Numbered from the stretch's first letter, positions 46,828-58,124 are shown. The stretch: 64,000 nt of DNA from Blepharisma japonicum (GCA_949751835.1 CATKHK010000078.1:124001-188000), one strand, 5' to 3'. The notes: generated by a model from the letters alone, not told the origin. Numbers and translations: made by a program.

Positions 46828-48924
46828 ATGCAAATATACTTAAAAAAAATTGACGGAAAGCATTTAAGCATTGATGTATCACCTCAAGAAACTGTTTTAA
46901 ACTTCAAAATGAAGGTTTCTAGACTTACCAAAATTCCTATTAAAGAATTTTATCTGATTTCTCAAGCTAGAATCCTTGAAGATAAATACCAATTTCAGTT
47001 TTATAACTTAGACAATGGAAAAACTGTTTCGCTTAATTTAGCTATAAAAGGAGGAGGATGTGCGAGTTCAAGTTCAAGATCAGCTGTTAACTCAATAAAG
47101 CCAAACAGAAAAAAAATTAAAGGGTCAATATCTCTAGATAAAATCCCAGACATTGAATCAGCTGCAGAAAATACACTGGGTAGAACACCTCAAAATAAAG
47201 TAATTAATACACCAAGTTCAATGATAAATAAAGAATTTAAGGATCCATATAAAAATAATTACAGCCTAAGAAAACTCAATACTATTGAATTTGGAATTAG
47301 CCATATATTATGTGAGGAACTCTTAGATAATTTTTTGGCTGACATGAAATCTGAATTCACATATTGGATCAATGAAGAAATGGAACTTCGAGAGCAAAAA
47401 TTGTTCAGAGACTCGTTTAGATGCTTGAGTTTAAAATCATTCGAACTCTTAGAAGCTTGCATCTGCGAAGCAATTTTAAGAGGCATGATCGAGTATATAA
47501 TAAATGAAACTAAGCTCGATGCTTTAGTTGAATCTTTATTTATTGAAGAAATTGAAACTAAAATTCGTGTATCAAAAAGTTTAGATGGAACCAAAATTCT
47601 TCAATCTCAAAAAAAATCAATTCTCGAAGAGAGACTTTCAAAATCAATATATGAAGCTATTTTAATAGATTTTGCTAACAGTTTGAATCTCAACAAAGTA
47701 GCAGAAAACCTAATAAGTTCTTGCCAATCTGAGAACAAAAAATCAATTTTAATTTCAAAATCCTCACTGGTGAGGATTGAAAGTGTAGATGTGGCAGAAG
47801 AATATATCGATGAAATGTTTACCCCTGGAGAGCATAGCCCTAATGAGTATTCATTAAATTACAACTGAGAAGAAGAAAAAAAGGTTAAGGGAAAAGGTAT
47901 TAATATAGTCAACGAAAAAATCACCGATCTTGCAAAACCAAAATATGAAAAAGGAAAAAATACAGAAATTCCTCACCAGTTTAGCTTGAGAGCAAGCTCT
48001 ATAGTCGAGCTTTGTAATGAAAGAATTGAATCCCGAGACATTGTTTGTGAACAAATGCTGGAAATTGGGAATAGGCAGTGCTTATTGCATGGAATATTAA
48101 ATATATTTGGGAGCGTTCCTAAAACTTCAATTCAATTATCCCAAAATGATGGAAGTCGGCTGAGAGAGGATATAACTAATATGATGGAAATTATTAATTC
48201 CGCTGACTCTTATAATTTTACAAATATAAAAGGCAAGGTATTATCAAAGCAAACGGAAAGTGAAAAATTCCTTCACAGCAATAAGTTCTCAGTTGATCTA
48301 GCTCCTAGTGGAAAATCCTCAATTTCAATCTTAGATCTATCGTTCAAATGAAAATCATGCTATGACTCAATTCAACTAATTTCAGGCACACCATATAGAT
48401 TTTTGTGCTTTGATTCAAATGAGATTGAAGCTTTCAAATTATACAACCTAGAAATTTATAAAATTCCTACAAGCCAACCCTCATTGGTAGCAGTTTTTAT
48501 TCAATCAGATGATTTAAAGAGCGAGCTGAAATTGGGGACTAAAAGAAACAAAACAGATCTTTACAGCTATTTTGAAGATATTTTTGCTAATTTTGGTGAA
48601 AAAGGAGAAGCTCCTACTGAGTTATGGATTCCAGTATTCAAAAAACAAATTAATTATAAAATTCCATGAATTGAAGGCTATGAAATTCCTCCTCAAGGAA
48701 ATGAGACTAATAGTCAATTTATTAAAAAATGCAAGGAGACAGTTGATCTTGAATTTAATGTTAATAATCCCTCAGTAAATAGTTTACAAGCACTAAAGCA
48801 GAGAGGGAAAATTTTCACAAATAGCTTTATTTTTGGCTTAATAAATCTCAATGCTAATAAGGGGTTCAGTGATCCATTATTTTTGTGCCTTGTTGAACGG
48901 AAAGATCTCATTTCTGCCAGATAG
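46828..48924 (+). CDS. Ubiquitin-like fusion protein with GGG after the UBL
   Basis: 698 residues, ATG 46828 to TAG 48922-48924, with UGA=Trp at 47866, 48349 and 48667. Residues 1-77 form a divergent ubiquitin-like domain (MQIYLKKIDGK, KEFYLISQARILEDK, VSLNLAIK) ending GGG, like the LRLRGG end of ubiquitin but as IKGGG, followed at once by CASSSSRS. The next 620 residues are unrecognised: a Ser/Lys-rich linker, an all-alpha region (about 145-290), then a mixed region ending KIPWIEGYEIPP and LFLCLVERKDLISAR. Processing after GGG would release a mature UBL and a Cys-starting C-terminal product; equally, it may be an uncleaved UBL-domain protein. Cellular role unknown. Confidence 0.78.
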
Positions 48925-49168
48925 ACAAAGATGATTGTAATTTGACTTTAATTACTTTATTATGTTATCTAATAATTTTTTTCAGTTTCTTCATTGATTT
49001 TTTTCACGACTAAATAGAAGTCCAGTGCCTATTTCTCTAAACATTATTTTGGCTCTAATATGAATCTCATTAAATATCTTTATTTTATGTGTTTTCACTT
49101 GAATCTAAAATATAATAATATTAAAATTATATTATTAATTAAAAATCTATTGTTAAGGTGCCTTTTTC

Positions 49169-50086
49169 TTATCTAAATAACCCAAGAATTTTAAAAAAAT
49201 AATAAATCATTTGAATTTGAATGTAGCAAGCAAAAATATTCAAATAAAAATGAGAATGATAACTTGTTGAATCGAATGTTTCCCTAAGAAATAAGGCCCA
49301 GGCAAAGCAAGCTGAATATGAAAAAAGTATAAACTCAGTTGTCATTCATGATGGTCAATTAACTATAATCCAAAAAAAGATGCTAAACTGAACACAATAG
49401 CATAATGATCAGCTAGCCAATTTAATGTATCCATATTCTTTTTCTTCTAAAAATTCTAAAATTAGAGTGTTAAAATATTTCAAGTTTTTGTTGGAGGTAG
49501 TCGATTTTGAAAAAGATTTCATTATTAAGTAGAATGAAAAATAAGCAATGCTTGACAGGAATATTGCTTCATAAATCCAAAAGACACACCTCATAATAAA
49601 TCATTCAAAATATCAGGCTGTATAATAATTATAAAGAGATTGGATAATTATCATTCCTAAGTAAGCCAAAAATTGAATATTTATCACATCATTGAGTTTT
49701 GAAATAATAAATATAGATAGTGCCATGATTCAATAAGAAAAGTATGATATTGCCATAAGAGAAATAAATGAGACTGAGCTGATCTGATCTTTTTGAGATA
49801 GAAATATAAATAAATAGATTTGAAGTCAACAAAAAATTGGCAAACATACAAAATATACACATCACTTAGATTTATTTTCCAAAAAGATTTGATATTTTCC
49901 AATAATATTAACACATTCGAAATACAATATAATTGAATAGAGAATACAAAGATTTTCTATCATCATTTTATTGCTTGCTGTAACTTGACTTATGCATAAT
50001 AAAACTCTAACAAGAATCATGAAAGGAAAAGCTGCTGATATACCGCTAAGTTCTTGATCACCTTGTTTTATAAGCATTGACAGCAT
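49169..50086 (-). CDS. Orphan multi-TM protein
   Basis: 305 codons free of TAA/TAG from ATG at 50086 to TAA 49169-49171 when UGA is read as Trp (about a dozen UGA codons). About eight hydrophobic helices: AFPFMILVRVLLCIS, LCILYSIILYFECV, YFVCLPIFCWLQIYLFIF, MAISYFSYWIMALSIFI, FLAYLGMIIIQSLY, VFWIYEAIFLSSIAYFSFYL, a polar loop, then VQFSIFFWIIV and FSYSACFAWALFL. No family recognised. A-rich leader AATTAAA precedes ATG. It lies 123 bp from the SNARE gene on the same strand. Such a long open frame in this AT-rich DNA supports a real gene. Confidence 0.65.
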
Positions 50087-50209
50087 TTTAATTTTAATTA
50101 TAACTTAGTGTGTTTAAATTGCTAAACTACAGATTATTTTTAATTTTCAAGAATTAAATAAACTCTTTTTGATCAGCAGCTATCTTCGTCTTGACTTCAT
50201 CTTAGCGAA

Positions 50210-50860
50210 TTAATTAAAAATCGAAATAGATAGTCCACTAGAAGCTAATAAGACAGGAAATCCCATGAATAGGATAGCACAAATAATGATTTGTAAAATA
50301 ATTTTAAAATTTTGCCAATAGAGAGTTCTTCTCATTTTTATTGTTTGATTGCTCAAACTCACTGCATCGACACACATATTTTCAGTCTTCTTGACAAGAG
50401 TTTCTATTTTTCCTTCTTTTTCTATCACTTTCTCGATATTATCAAGCATAATTTCTTTAGCTTTATCAATTTTATCTTTCAGGACAATTATTTTATCTGG
50501 GGTGATGCTGAAATATTCCATCTGAGCTCTGATTATTTCTTCAAAATGACTCTTTTTCAATTCAAACTCTTTTTCATTTATTCACTTAAAAAACCTCTCT
50601 TCCAAATCATATAGAAACCCGAATGCTGCTCCTTTTGGGAATAAAGAGTCAGTGATGCAGAGAAATATATAACTTGCATCATTATGAAAGTGAAAAATGT
50701 AGGAGCCTTCATAGAGATAGGAGATTGAAGAATTTGGATGAAGTTCCTTTAAGATATGCTGTATCATTGGCTGAAAATTACGAAACAGTGGATTGATTTC
50801 TAAGAGAGGAGATGAGCTAGCAAAGCTGGAAATAAATACATAAAGAATTGAAGATGGCAT
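50210..50860 (-). CDS. Longin-type R-SNARE (VAMP7-like)
   Basis: 216 residues, ATG 50860 to TAA 50210-50212, with UGA at 50582-50584 read as Trp. Residues 1-120 fit a longin domain (SILYVFISS, YIFHFHNDASYIFLCITDSLFPKGAAFGFLYDL). Residues about 130-185 form a SNARE heptad region (IDKAKEIMLDNIEKVIEKEGKIETLV), followed by KMRRTLYWQNFK and a C-terminal TM anchor. It should act in membrane fusion on endolysosomal or secretory vesicles. Aligning NIEKVIEK with NIDLVAQR of VAMP7 places Lys, not Arg, at the zero layer, an uncommon but conservative change. Confidence 0.85.
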
Positions 50861-51119
50861 TTATGGATTTTAGAGTTTTTAGAAAATAGGGAAAATAGCA
50901 AACAATATCAAATCATTACTATTATAAATTCAATATACAGTTCCTTAAGTAGTATATTTTAAGCGCATTTATTTTTGTAATTAAATTTTAATTTGGTGTG
51001 TCTGAATATATTTTTTGCTTAGTAAGACTTCATTGGATGGTGCTAAGCTTAATATATAATTTGGCTTGCGAAACCAACTCAATATATTTTATATGCTAAT
51101 ATAGTAGAAAGAACTTAAT

Positions 51120-51638
51120 TTAAGCTTCAACTCCATTAATAATCTCTTTATCTTCACTATTTAAATTCTTAATCCAATTCAAATTTCCATATTTATCAGT
51201 ATATTCTTTTACTTTGCAATTATATGCAACTTTATCTGTTTCGCAAAGCTCTGTGGCTTGTCCTCTATATCCTGCTTGAGGCCTTGGCTCATTTAATAGA
51301 CTTATAATATAAGAAAAAATTGCCCTGACAGAAATAGTTGATTGCCAGCCTCTGTCAAAAACTTGGCAACACACTCGTCCATCACTTCTTATATTTGGAT
51401 GGAACATTGGGGTAAGGAAATAAAAGTCCGGAGGAGATGCAGGATAATTTTCAGGAAAATCAATATGAAACACGAAAGTTCCACCTTCATATGGGGTAGA
51501 TTCTGGACCCTTTATAATGCCAATTCAGTGGAAATAATCATTTTTAAGCGTCTGCACATAGATATGTTCATCAGCATCTGAGGTCGTTAGCGACAAAAAC
51601 TCAGAAAACAGTCTCTCCATCGTGGCCGAGTTTTCCAT
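51120..51638 (-). CDS. Ubiquitin-conjugating enzyme E2
   Basis: 172 residues from ATG at 51638 to a TAA at 51120, with one UGA=Trp (residue 38, FHWIGIIKGP). UBC fold: PESTPYEGG.F, FPENYPASPP, HPN motif at 80-82, and the active-site Cys90 eight residues after the HPN Asn (GRVCCQVF; a second Cys91 follows). W.STISVRAIFSYIISLL is the family's next helix. It carries ubiquitin or a UBL as a thioester from E1 to E3. The C-terminus extends about 20 residues past the fold. Typical class I E2; the paralogue cannot be named from sequence alone. Confidence 0.93.
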
Positions 51639-53213
51639 TTTTGTAGATTCCTATTTATAGAAAATAATAAAGCTTTGGAATAGGACATATATGATATTTC
51701 ATTTCTTTAAATTTAGAAATAAATGCTATATATTAGTGGGTTGCTAATCAGATTCATTACTGAGCTATAGTTGGAGATTTAAGACTTTAATTGTTTAAGG
51801 AAGTTAGAATAGTTATAACTAAGTGATTCCTAAATTTTACTTTAATTTGATCCTGGTAGAAGATTATTATGTGATTATATCTTGAACAATTGATGGGCAA
51901 GTCTTATAGGGTATTTTGGAGTTTTAAGCTTCAAATTGAAATTTCATAAAATTGCAACAGTTAACTAGGGACCAGCAGAAGTGAGTTAGCTTATAAGTCC
52001 TAGCTGATGGCTTCTTTTATAGCCTATCATCTTTTGTCTAATGCTAAAAAAATGATCCTATGTGCATCAATATAATTCAAGAGACATGCTATTTTAATTT
52101 AAAGGTTATTTAAATTAAAGACAGAATGATTAAACTCTATATATTTTATCAATATTAAGATACCTTGGCCTAAAGAAAAAACAATGCTGCTTCATTCAAT
52201 GATAAAGTCTGTAGAATCTGTGCATCTAAAAAAAATTATAGCCCTTTTAAAGATGATGACCATAATTACCGAATTTTAATAACTTATTTAATTCATCTTA
52301 TTGCAATTTTAAATGAAAAAATTTCTACAAATCACTTCCTTACTTTATTGAATCAATTTCTTAAAAATAAATAGGTGAATGTATTTATAATGTAAATCTT
52401 TTATTTAATCAAAATTTATTATCCTGCCATCGTCCCTAGATAAGTCGTTCAAGTTTCCTGATTTTTCATTACATTGCTTTTTATTCTTATTTCAATCTCT
52501 GAGTGTAATATAAACACTATTGCTTTTGTATAAAACTAGTATATGTACAACGACTTAATTAAATTTTCTAAAATAATGATAATTAACCTTAAGTTTTAAT
52601 ATGTTTTGTATTCAAAACTTTAAAGAATTTTATTGAGAAAGCTCCCATAGATGCTTTTTCCCTTATTGCGAATTGCTAGCTCAATTGAAGAATTTTTAGC
52701 AGCATATTATAATTGTCTTTGATAGAAATTACCTAAATTGGCTCTAATAGAAAATACTTAAAGCTAGAAATTAAGAAGTCCTCTAGCTGCCTTTCTTCAT
52801 AAAACAACACTATTCTAATACATTTGAAAGAGGTTTATATATTTATGTATTGTTAATCTTGAAATGATTTTACAAATATTTTAAACTTAGATAAACAATA
52901 TTATTTCAATCAAAAATTTCATCTTATATTCATAAAATGGAAAGCAAATTCTGCCTTCCTTTAGTGACAACATTTTGAATGTAAATAGCATTATTTTTGG
53001 AATCTAGAAATATTAGGAATCTTAAAGTAATGGATCTAAGTGCAAATCCGCTTTTTGTACCCTAATACAATAGGTAATTACTTGTGATTTTTTTTTCCAT
53101 TTCTGATAAAGTTTGATTCTGATATAAATTTTATTTTTTTGATATAGGAACCTTCATTTTCTTTCTCATCACCAGGATTTAACTCTTTTTCAGTAAAAAG
53201 GACTTCATCAGAA
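51639..53213. other. Long intergenic region
   Basis: Over 1.5 kb of AT-rich sequence without a supported gene. A slightly GC-richer stretch near 51960-52030 has no ORF. Nothing else recognised. Confidence 0.45.
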
Positions 53214-53822
53214 TTATTGATTTTTTAAGATAATTTGAAGAGGATCGATATCATCTAATATTTCTCCATCAAGCTGAACTATCACAATAAGTAATAGATC
53301 TTCTTTATCTCCAAAAATTCCTTTAAATTTATCTTCTTCTCCATTATCTGATTTATAAATTGCTTCAGAATGTTTCAAATAAATATAAAAATCATTTTCT
53401 GATAGATTTATGCTAATTATTTCATCACATTCATATAAATCTGAATCAGATCAAGAGTAGATCAAAGCGATTATTTTGACAAGAATTTTCTACAATGATA
53501 AAAATGGTCTCTTCATTCAAGAATTATGAGTAGTGATAATGCAATGTGTGATCGGCGTGATGGAGCAATTATCCGGAAAGGGAATATCTAGAAATGATGT
53601 TGCCAGCAAAGTTCATTGACTAAAAGGGCAATATTACTACTAAGAAGTCAGGCTTTTGGCCTCGGCTTTGAGAAGCCAGAGTCGGAAGCCATCTGTTTGT
53701 TTGTGTTTATGACAGCTGAGCAAGCCATATATAACACTGCCCGTTGAAGAAGAGATTATGTAATTTTTAGTAAGACCAGCTATAGCGAACTGGTAAAAAT
53801 ATGAAGTGGTATATTTTTGCAT
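53214..53822 (-). pseudogene. Decayed trypsin-like peptidase-like gene
   Basis: On the minus strand, ATG 53822 opens a 60-codon ORF with coding-like composition (YQFAIAGLTKNYIISSSTGSV). Past TAG/TAA codons at about 53634-53642 the same frame continues as WTLLATSFLDIPFPDNCSITPITHCIITTHN, which resembles the GTGFFC.IPFP....PVLITNNHV region of trypsin-like peptidases common in ciliates. After another TAG it reads DEIISINLSENDFYIYL and DLLLIVIVQLDGEILDDIDPL, matching their following beta strands. At least two stop positions, no fitting 15-nt introns. The resemblance is recalled, not searched. Confidence 0.42.
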
Positions 53823-54188
53823 TTTAACTTCAGCAAGTTGGAAATTTGTATTTGCAACTCTACTACAGAATGATGCAAGAAAAAGATTTTAATCTAAAAA
53901 TTAACAATTTTCTGATTCTTATTTTGAAACTTAAGTCTTAATAATTTTTCCAAATATGAATGCAATAAAGAAAACTAAGACGATTTAATAAAAATGTAAT
54001 TCAACAAGCGATTCAAAACTTAATTATCTAACTTCTCAAATGTTGAATTAAAATGAATTAAGAGCAAGTTAAATTTAACGGTAAATACTGGACTTAAGAG
54101 TATTACTTTCAATAATATAAAATAAGGATTTTTAAATGGTATTTGCTTTATTTATAAACTCTCTTTCCTATTATAATATAAAATATAA
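53823..54188. other. Intergenic, AT-rich
   Basis: Nothing recognised other than the A-rich leader ATATAA before ATG 54189. Confidence 0.5.
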
Positions 54189-54542
54189 ATGGAAAGAAAT
54201 ACCAATCAAGATGCAGAATCCTCATTATCAAGAGCCCAAGCCAATGTATAATAAACTTAGGAATTTGAACAAAAAATGAGGAGCGATGGGCCTCCTAATC
54301 CAGTTGAAAGACTAAGAGCTGAGTTGAGGAGTAAAAATAAAGCATTGAAGAGATGGCATAAAAAAGTTGTAATGAGTAAAGTCAAACGTCAAATTCATGA
54401 TGAATTGAAAAGTGAGACTCAAAACCCATCATATGTGACTCAAGCTTTTTCTGTAATATCTTCAGACCAATCTGATTTATCTCAAGAGCTGAATGCAAAG
54501 ATATTAGATCTATATACAGCATTTAAAATGGAGGATAAATAA
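54189..54542 (+). CDS. Small orphan protein, one 15-nt intron
   Basis: 112 residues after removing an intron at 54246-54260. Exon 1 (54189-54245) reads MERNTNQDAESSLSRAQAN; exon 2 begins EFEQKMRSDGPPNPVERLRAELRS and ends at TAA 54540-54542. Basic and helical in the middle (KNKALKRWHKKVVMSKVKRQIHDEL), acidic at the end. The perfectly fitting 15-nt intron is good evidence that this is a real gene. No family recognised. Confidence 0.68.
54246..54260 (+). other. 15-nt spliceosomal intron
   Basis: GTATAATAAACTTAG, phase 0; unspliced it puts TAA TAA and TAG in frame. Confidence 0.85.
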
Positions 54543-55803
54543 CTGATTACTTAATAGATAATAAAAAATTAATTTACAATACTCACTTCTGCTGAAGTTA
54601 GGCATTTTATTTTTTTGAATAGTTAATTTGAATAAACCCAGGCTCATATGTGTGGCTCTATCATTTTACGCAAATTATAGATAATAATGAATAAATGGAA
54701 AAGCAAATAATAAACAATTTTGATAAGGTACTTAGTATTAGAATCTTCTTTAGTCAGAAATATATGTTTTGCTCAATTTATTTCCTTGCTTTAAATTACC
54801 ACTGCTCGACAGCTTAGCGCGAATTGAACATCAATATAAAAAAATTATACAGCAAATAAGATGTTTTAGCCTCTTTTTGGGCAATTCCTTAGGTGTGTTG
54901 ATTAAGGTATGAAGCTATCAATAACAAAAGTGTCTAAATCTGATTTACATTTTACAAAATATTGTCAAGATTTGTCATTTTATATCCTGGTGTGTCATAA
55001 ATCATCATAGCTCATTCAACAACCTGAGTTGTTGCTTCAACAAAAAAAAAGAGGTGGCATCTGCCATAATAGTTTAAAGATGTATATAATTTTTACTATT
55101 TAATCAGTAGAGATCATTCAAATAAAATCTAATCCAATTCCCTTTTTCTAATAGACGTGAATTTGGCATAGATTAAGCATTTAAAGCTTATAAAGAGAAA
55201 TTCAGTCATAAATATACTTTTATGCTCTATTCTTCTGAGTCTTTCTATTTTTTAATTTAAAATCGTTTAAAAATCATTATTTGTAAGTGAAGAAAGATGA
55301 AAATTAGTGAATTTGGTTCGGGTAATAAAATTCTCCAAGTCAATTTCATACACAGACAATCTCGCTCAATATTTTGACCTTGCAAATTGTTGATGAGACT
55401 GGAAATGCTGATGTCCTAATAAATTTCACGAGTAAAGACATGCTTTAGCTAAAGTGAGCTGAATTCGGTCCTATATTAATTAAAATATGTCCAGATAAAT
55501 TTAATATAATGAGTTAAATATCATATAATTTAAATTGGATTGAAATCAATGATGCTTGGGAATTACCTAATCCATCTATTGATAGGAGATTATCCAAATA
55601 AGCAAATTTTAGTTTTTTAAAATAAAAATATAAAGCTAAGGCTTTCTTTAAAAAATACTTTAATTTCTGTGCATAATTTTAATAGCTAGGCTAGATTCCT
55701 CAAAATTTTTTAGCTTTGATACAATTTTCTTTGAACTCACTTAAATCTAGTTCCTTCTTTTATAAATGAACCTATTGATAAAATAAATTTGTGTTAAATT
55801 GGA
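54543..55803. other. Intergenic with a coding remnant
   Basis: No intact gene in 1.26 kb. A remnant at 55338-55600 is described separately; the rest is AT-rich and unrecognised. Confidence 0.45.
55338..55600 (+). pseudogene. Possible OB-fold protein remnant
   Basis: One frame reads ISLNILTLQIVDETGNADVLINF, then FGPILIKICPDKFNI and LNWIEINDAWELPNPS, interrupted by TAG and TAA. VDETGNADVLINF resembles the beta2-beta3 part of single-stranded DNA-binding OB folds (RPA/SOSS-B type). The remnant is short and no flanking exons or fitting introns were found. Confidence 0.3.
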
Positions 55804-56370
55804 ATGAGCTCAGTTTTAGAAAGCCAAGATTGTAGCGATGATGTGCATCGAACAGCAGAAGAAAAGTTTCGCAGCTCGATAGAAGGGTTTCTAATCAATT
55901 ACATCAAGGAAGAAGGACCAAAAACATTTGATGAACTAACCCGACATATAACAGAGAATTTAAATTCTCTCCGAAACCCCAAAGGTGGGAAATATAAAAA
56001 AGATACAGCAACACTGATGCAGACCGTCCTGTCAAAAAAGAAAGTGTTTTCAAAAAATCAAGAAGGTCAATGAATACTCAATGTAAGGTTTAAATAGAGC
56101 GACTCAGCTTTTACATATGAAATTGAACAAATAAGACTCATATCTGAAAATATAAGGCAAAGAAAGGAAAAGCATCAAAGTGTTATGGATCTTTTAAGCT
56201 CGAACACAACTGTTAACTTGTTCGAGAAGACTGTAGAACAAGACATCACTGAAACTCTCAGAGAGCTGGATATGATTTTTGCAACAGAAGCTGGAGGACA
56301 AAGGCAGCATCTTACTGCAGTTATTGAAGAGCACCTTGATTCTTTGGATGACCGGCATGAAGTAATTTAA
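55804..56370 (+). CDS. Orphan helical protein, one 15-nt intron
   Basis: 183 residues after removing an intron at 56083-56097. ATG 55804, UGA at 56071-56073 read as Trp (EGQWILN), TAA at 56368-56370. Residues about 18-95 (EEKFRSSIEGFLINYIKEEGPKTFDELTRHI...VLSKKKVFSKNQEGQWIL) look like a winged-helix: helices then a beta hairpin. The rest is a coiled coil (IRLISENIRQRKEKHQSV) and acidic helices. No family named with confidence; a small winged-helix/HARE-like domain is possible. Confidence 0.7.
56083..56097 (+). other. 15-nt spliceosomal intron
   Basis: GTAAGGTTTAAATAG, phase 0, ends in an in-frame TAG. Splicing joins GQWILN to SDSAFTYEI. Confidence 0.9.
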
Positions 56371-56510
56371 TACATTTTGATTTTTTACTTTTAATTCAAG
56401 CTTCAATACTTAGTTTCTATTAGAGTAATCTTTCCGCAAATTAAAATATTCTTAACTAATGTCTCATTCGCTTTGATTTTTGATTCTGATTTAGGGAGTT
56501 ACTTATAATT

Positions 56511-58124
56511 ATGAAAAACGACGACAAAGAGATCAGCGAAGAAGTCATATTTTTCCAGTCCATAATTAAGCGTAAAGCAGACACTGTTGACCCCAATGTA
56601 ATTGATGACGATCTCATCAGAAAATATATCAAAGAATGAAACGCAGAGCGAAAAGTTTATGGGATGGATGACATGCCATTCTCTGACCTCCTTGAGCTTC
56701 GTTTAAGCTTCCAAAACATTTTAAAGATCCAAAACCTTCGCGGTCTTACCAGTCTTAAAAAACTTTGCCTTGACAACAACATAATCACCAAAATTGAAGG
56801 CCTAACTGAAGATTTAGTCAATCTTGAATGGCTTGATCTCTCATTTAACAACATAAAGGTGGTAGAAGGCTTAGAAGAGCTCATCAATCTTACTGATTTA
56901 AGTCTCTTTCACAACCAAATTACAGAAGTCAGAGCTCCTTCGCTTGATTCATGCAAAAAGCTGAATGTAATTTCTTTAGGCGATAATATGATAACTAGCT
57001 ATGAAGCAGTTATCCCTTATTTGCGAACTTTTCCAAACTTACAAGTGCTGAAGCTGGAAGGAAATAAAATCTGTGAGGATTCTGGCTATAAAAGCTACGT
57101 AATTGCATTTATTTCACAGCTCAAATATTTAGATTATGTCTTATTGGAACCCCAAGAGATACAGAGAGCCAAAGAAGATCACAGAGGTGAAGATTTAGGA
57201 GTTAAAGATGCACAAGCTCAACAAGAAGAGGTGGAACGCGAATTAATTGAAAAAGCCAAAAAGGAACTTGATGATGCCTTTATTGGAGGAACTCACAAGT
57301 TTTTAGAGCACTTAAAAGAAGAATTCGAAGACGAAGAGAAAAAAATCTGTGTGCTGCCTGAACAAGACAACCAATATGCAGAATTTGCAGAAAAAGTCAA
57401 TGCAAGAATCCAAGATTTTCAGAAAACAATTATTGAAAAAAATGAGACCAGGTTACAAATTATTGATAAATTCAAGAGATCAGTACAGAAGGCAGAAGAT
57501 GAAGTAGAAAATGAGGCAATCAAGCTGATTGGGAACTATGAAAAAGAAGAAAAACAATCTATGAGAATTTTTGAACAAGACGTAGAGACTGATGAAGACT
57601 TGCTGAGAGATTTAATACCGAAAATTGATGATTTAGAAGACCTACTGATAGAAAAAGAACTGAGTCTTGTGGAGAGGCTAAATGAAGCAATTGAAAGGTT
57701 TGATAAGAAAATGAAGGATATAGTCTCTGAAATCAAAGAAGACACCAAAAACTTCTCTGAGGCAATCATTGGCTTGATGGATTTGTATTTCGGAGAACTC
57801 CAAAAGATCAAAGACGAGCAGATCAAACTATTTTATGCTGAAAATGTGAATATGGACAACTTTACTCCAGAACAAAAGGAAGTTTATCAAGACAGAGAAG
57901 GGTTGTTGAGTGCTCTGACTAACTTACAAGATGACTATAAGGAGCAGATTGGAACTGTAGAGGATGAGATTACTAAAGCTTATGATGGCGAAATGGAGAA
58001 GTTCATTGAAGAATTCAAGTACGAGAAGCATGAAAGAAACAGAACAAGAATTAGAGAAATTATGGAGTTGTCTCAAGAAAAGAGAGAAATTATAGAAAAA
58101 ACTTTATCTGAAGATATAAGCTAA
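56511..58124 (+). CDS. DRC3: Dynein regulatory complex subunit 3 (LRR/coiled-coil)
   Basis: 537 residues, ATG 56511 to TAA 58122-58124, one UGA=Trp at 56637-56639 (IKEWNAE). Leucine-rich repeats begin at LLELRLSFQNILKI (about residue 57) and continue with LCLDNNIITKIEGL, LEWLDLSFNNIKVVEGL, LTDLSLFHNQI and LQVLKLEGNKIC; YLDYVLLEPQEI caps them. Residues about 215-537 are acidic coiled coil. Order and sequence (LRLSFQNILKI..L..L) match DRC3/LRRC48 of the axonemal nexin-dynein regulatory complex, which links outer doublets and regulates ciliary beating; expected in a ciliated cell. Complete. Confidence 0.88.

Noticed and set aside
48500-48924. Serpin-like C-terminus (LWIPVFKK, DPLFLCLVE) in the UBL fusion protein
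   Set aside because: Only loose resemblance to serpin end motifs; other serpin signatures are missing.
27992-51638. USP, UBL fusion and E2 as one linked ubiquitin-type system
   Set aside because: They are separated by many kb and unrelated genes on both strands, with no operon organisation in this organism.
53628-53648. A 21-nt intron (GTAGTAATATTGCCCTTTTAG) in the trypsin-like remnant
   Set aside because: It would restore frame, but all other introns here are 15 nt and another TAG downstream remains unexplained.
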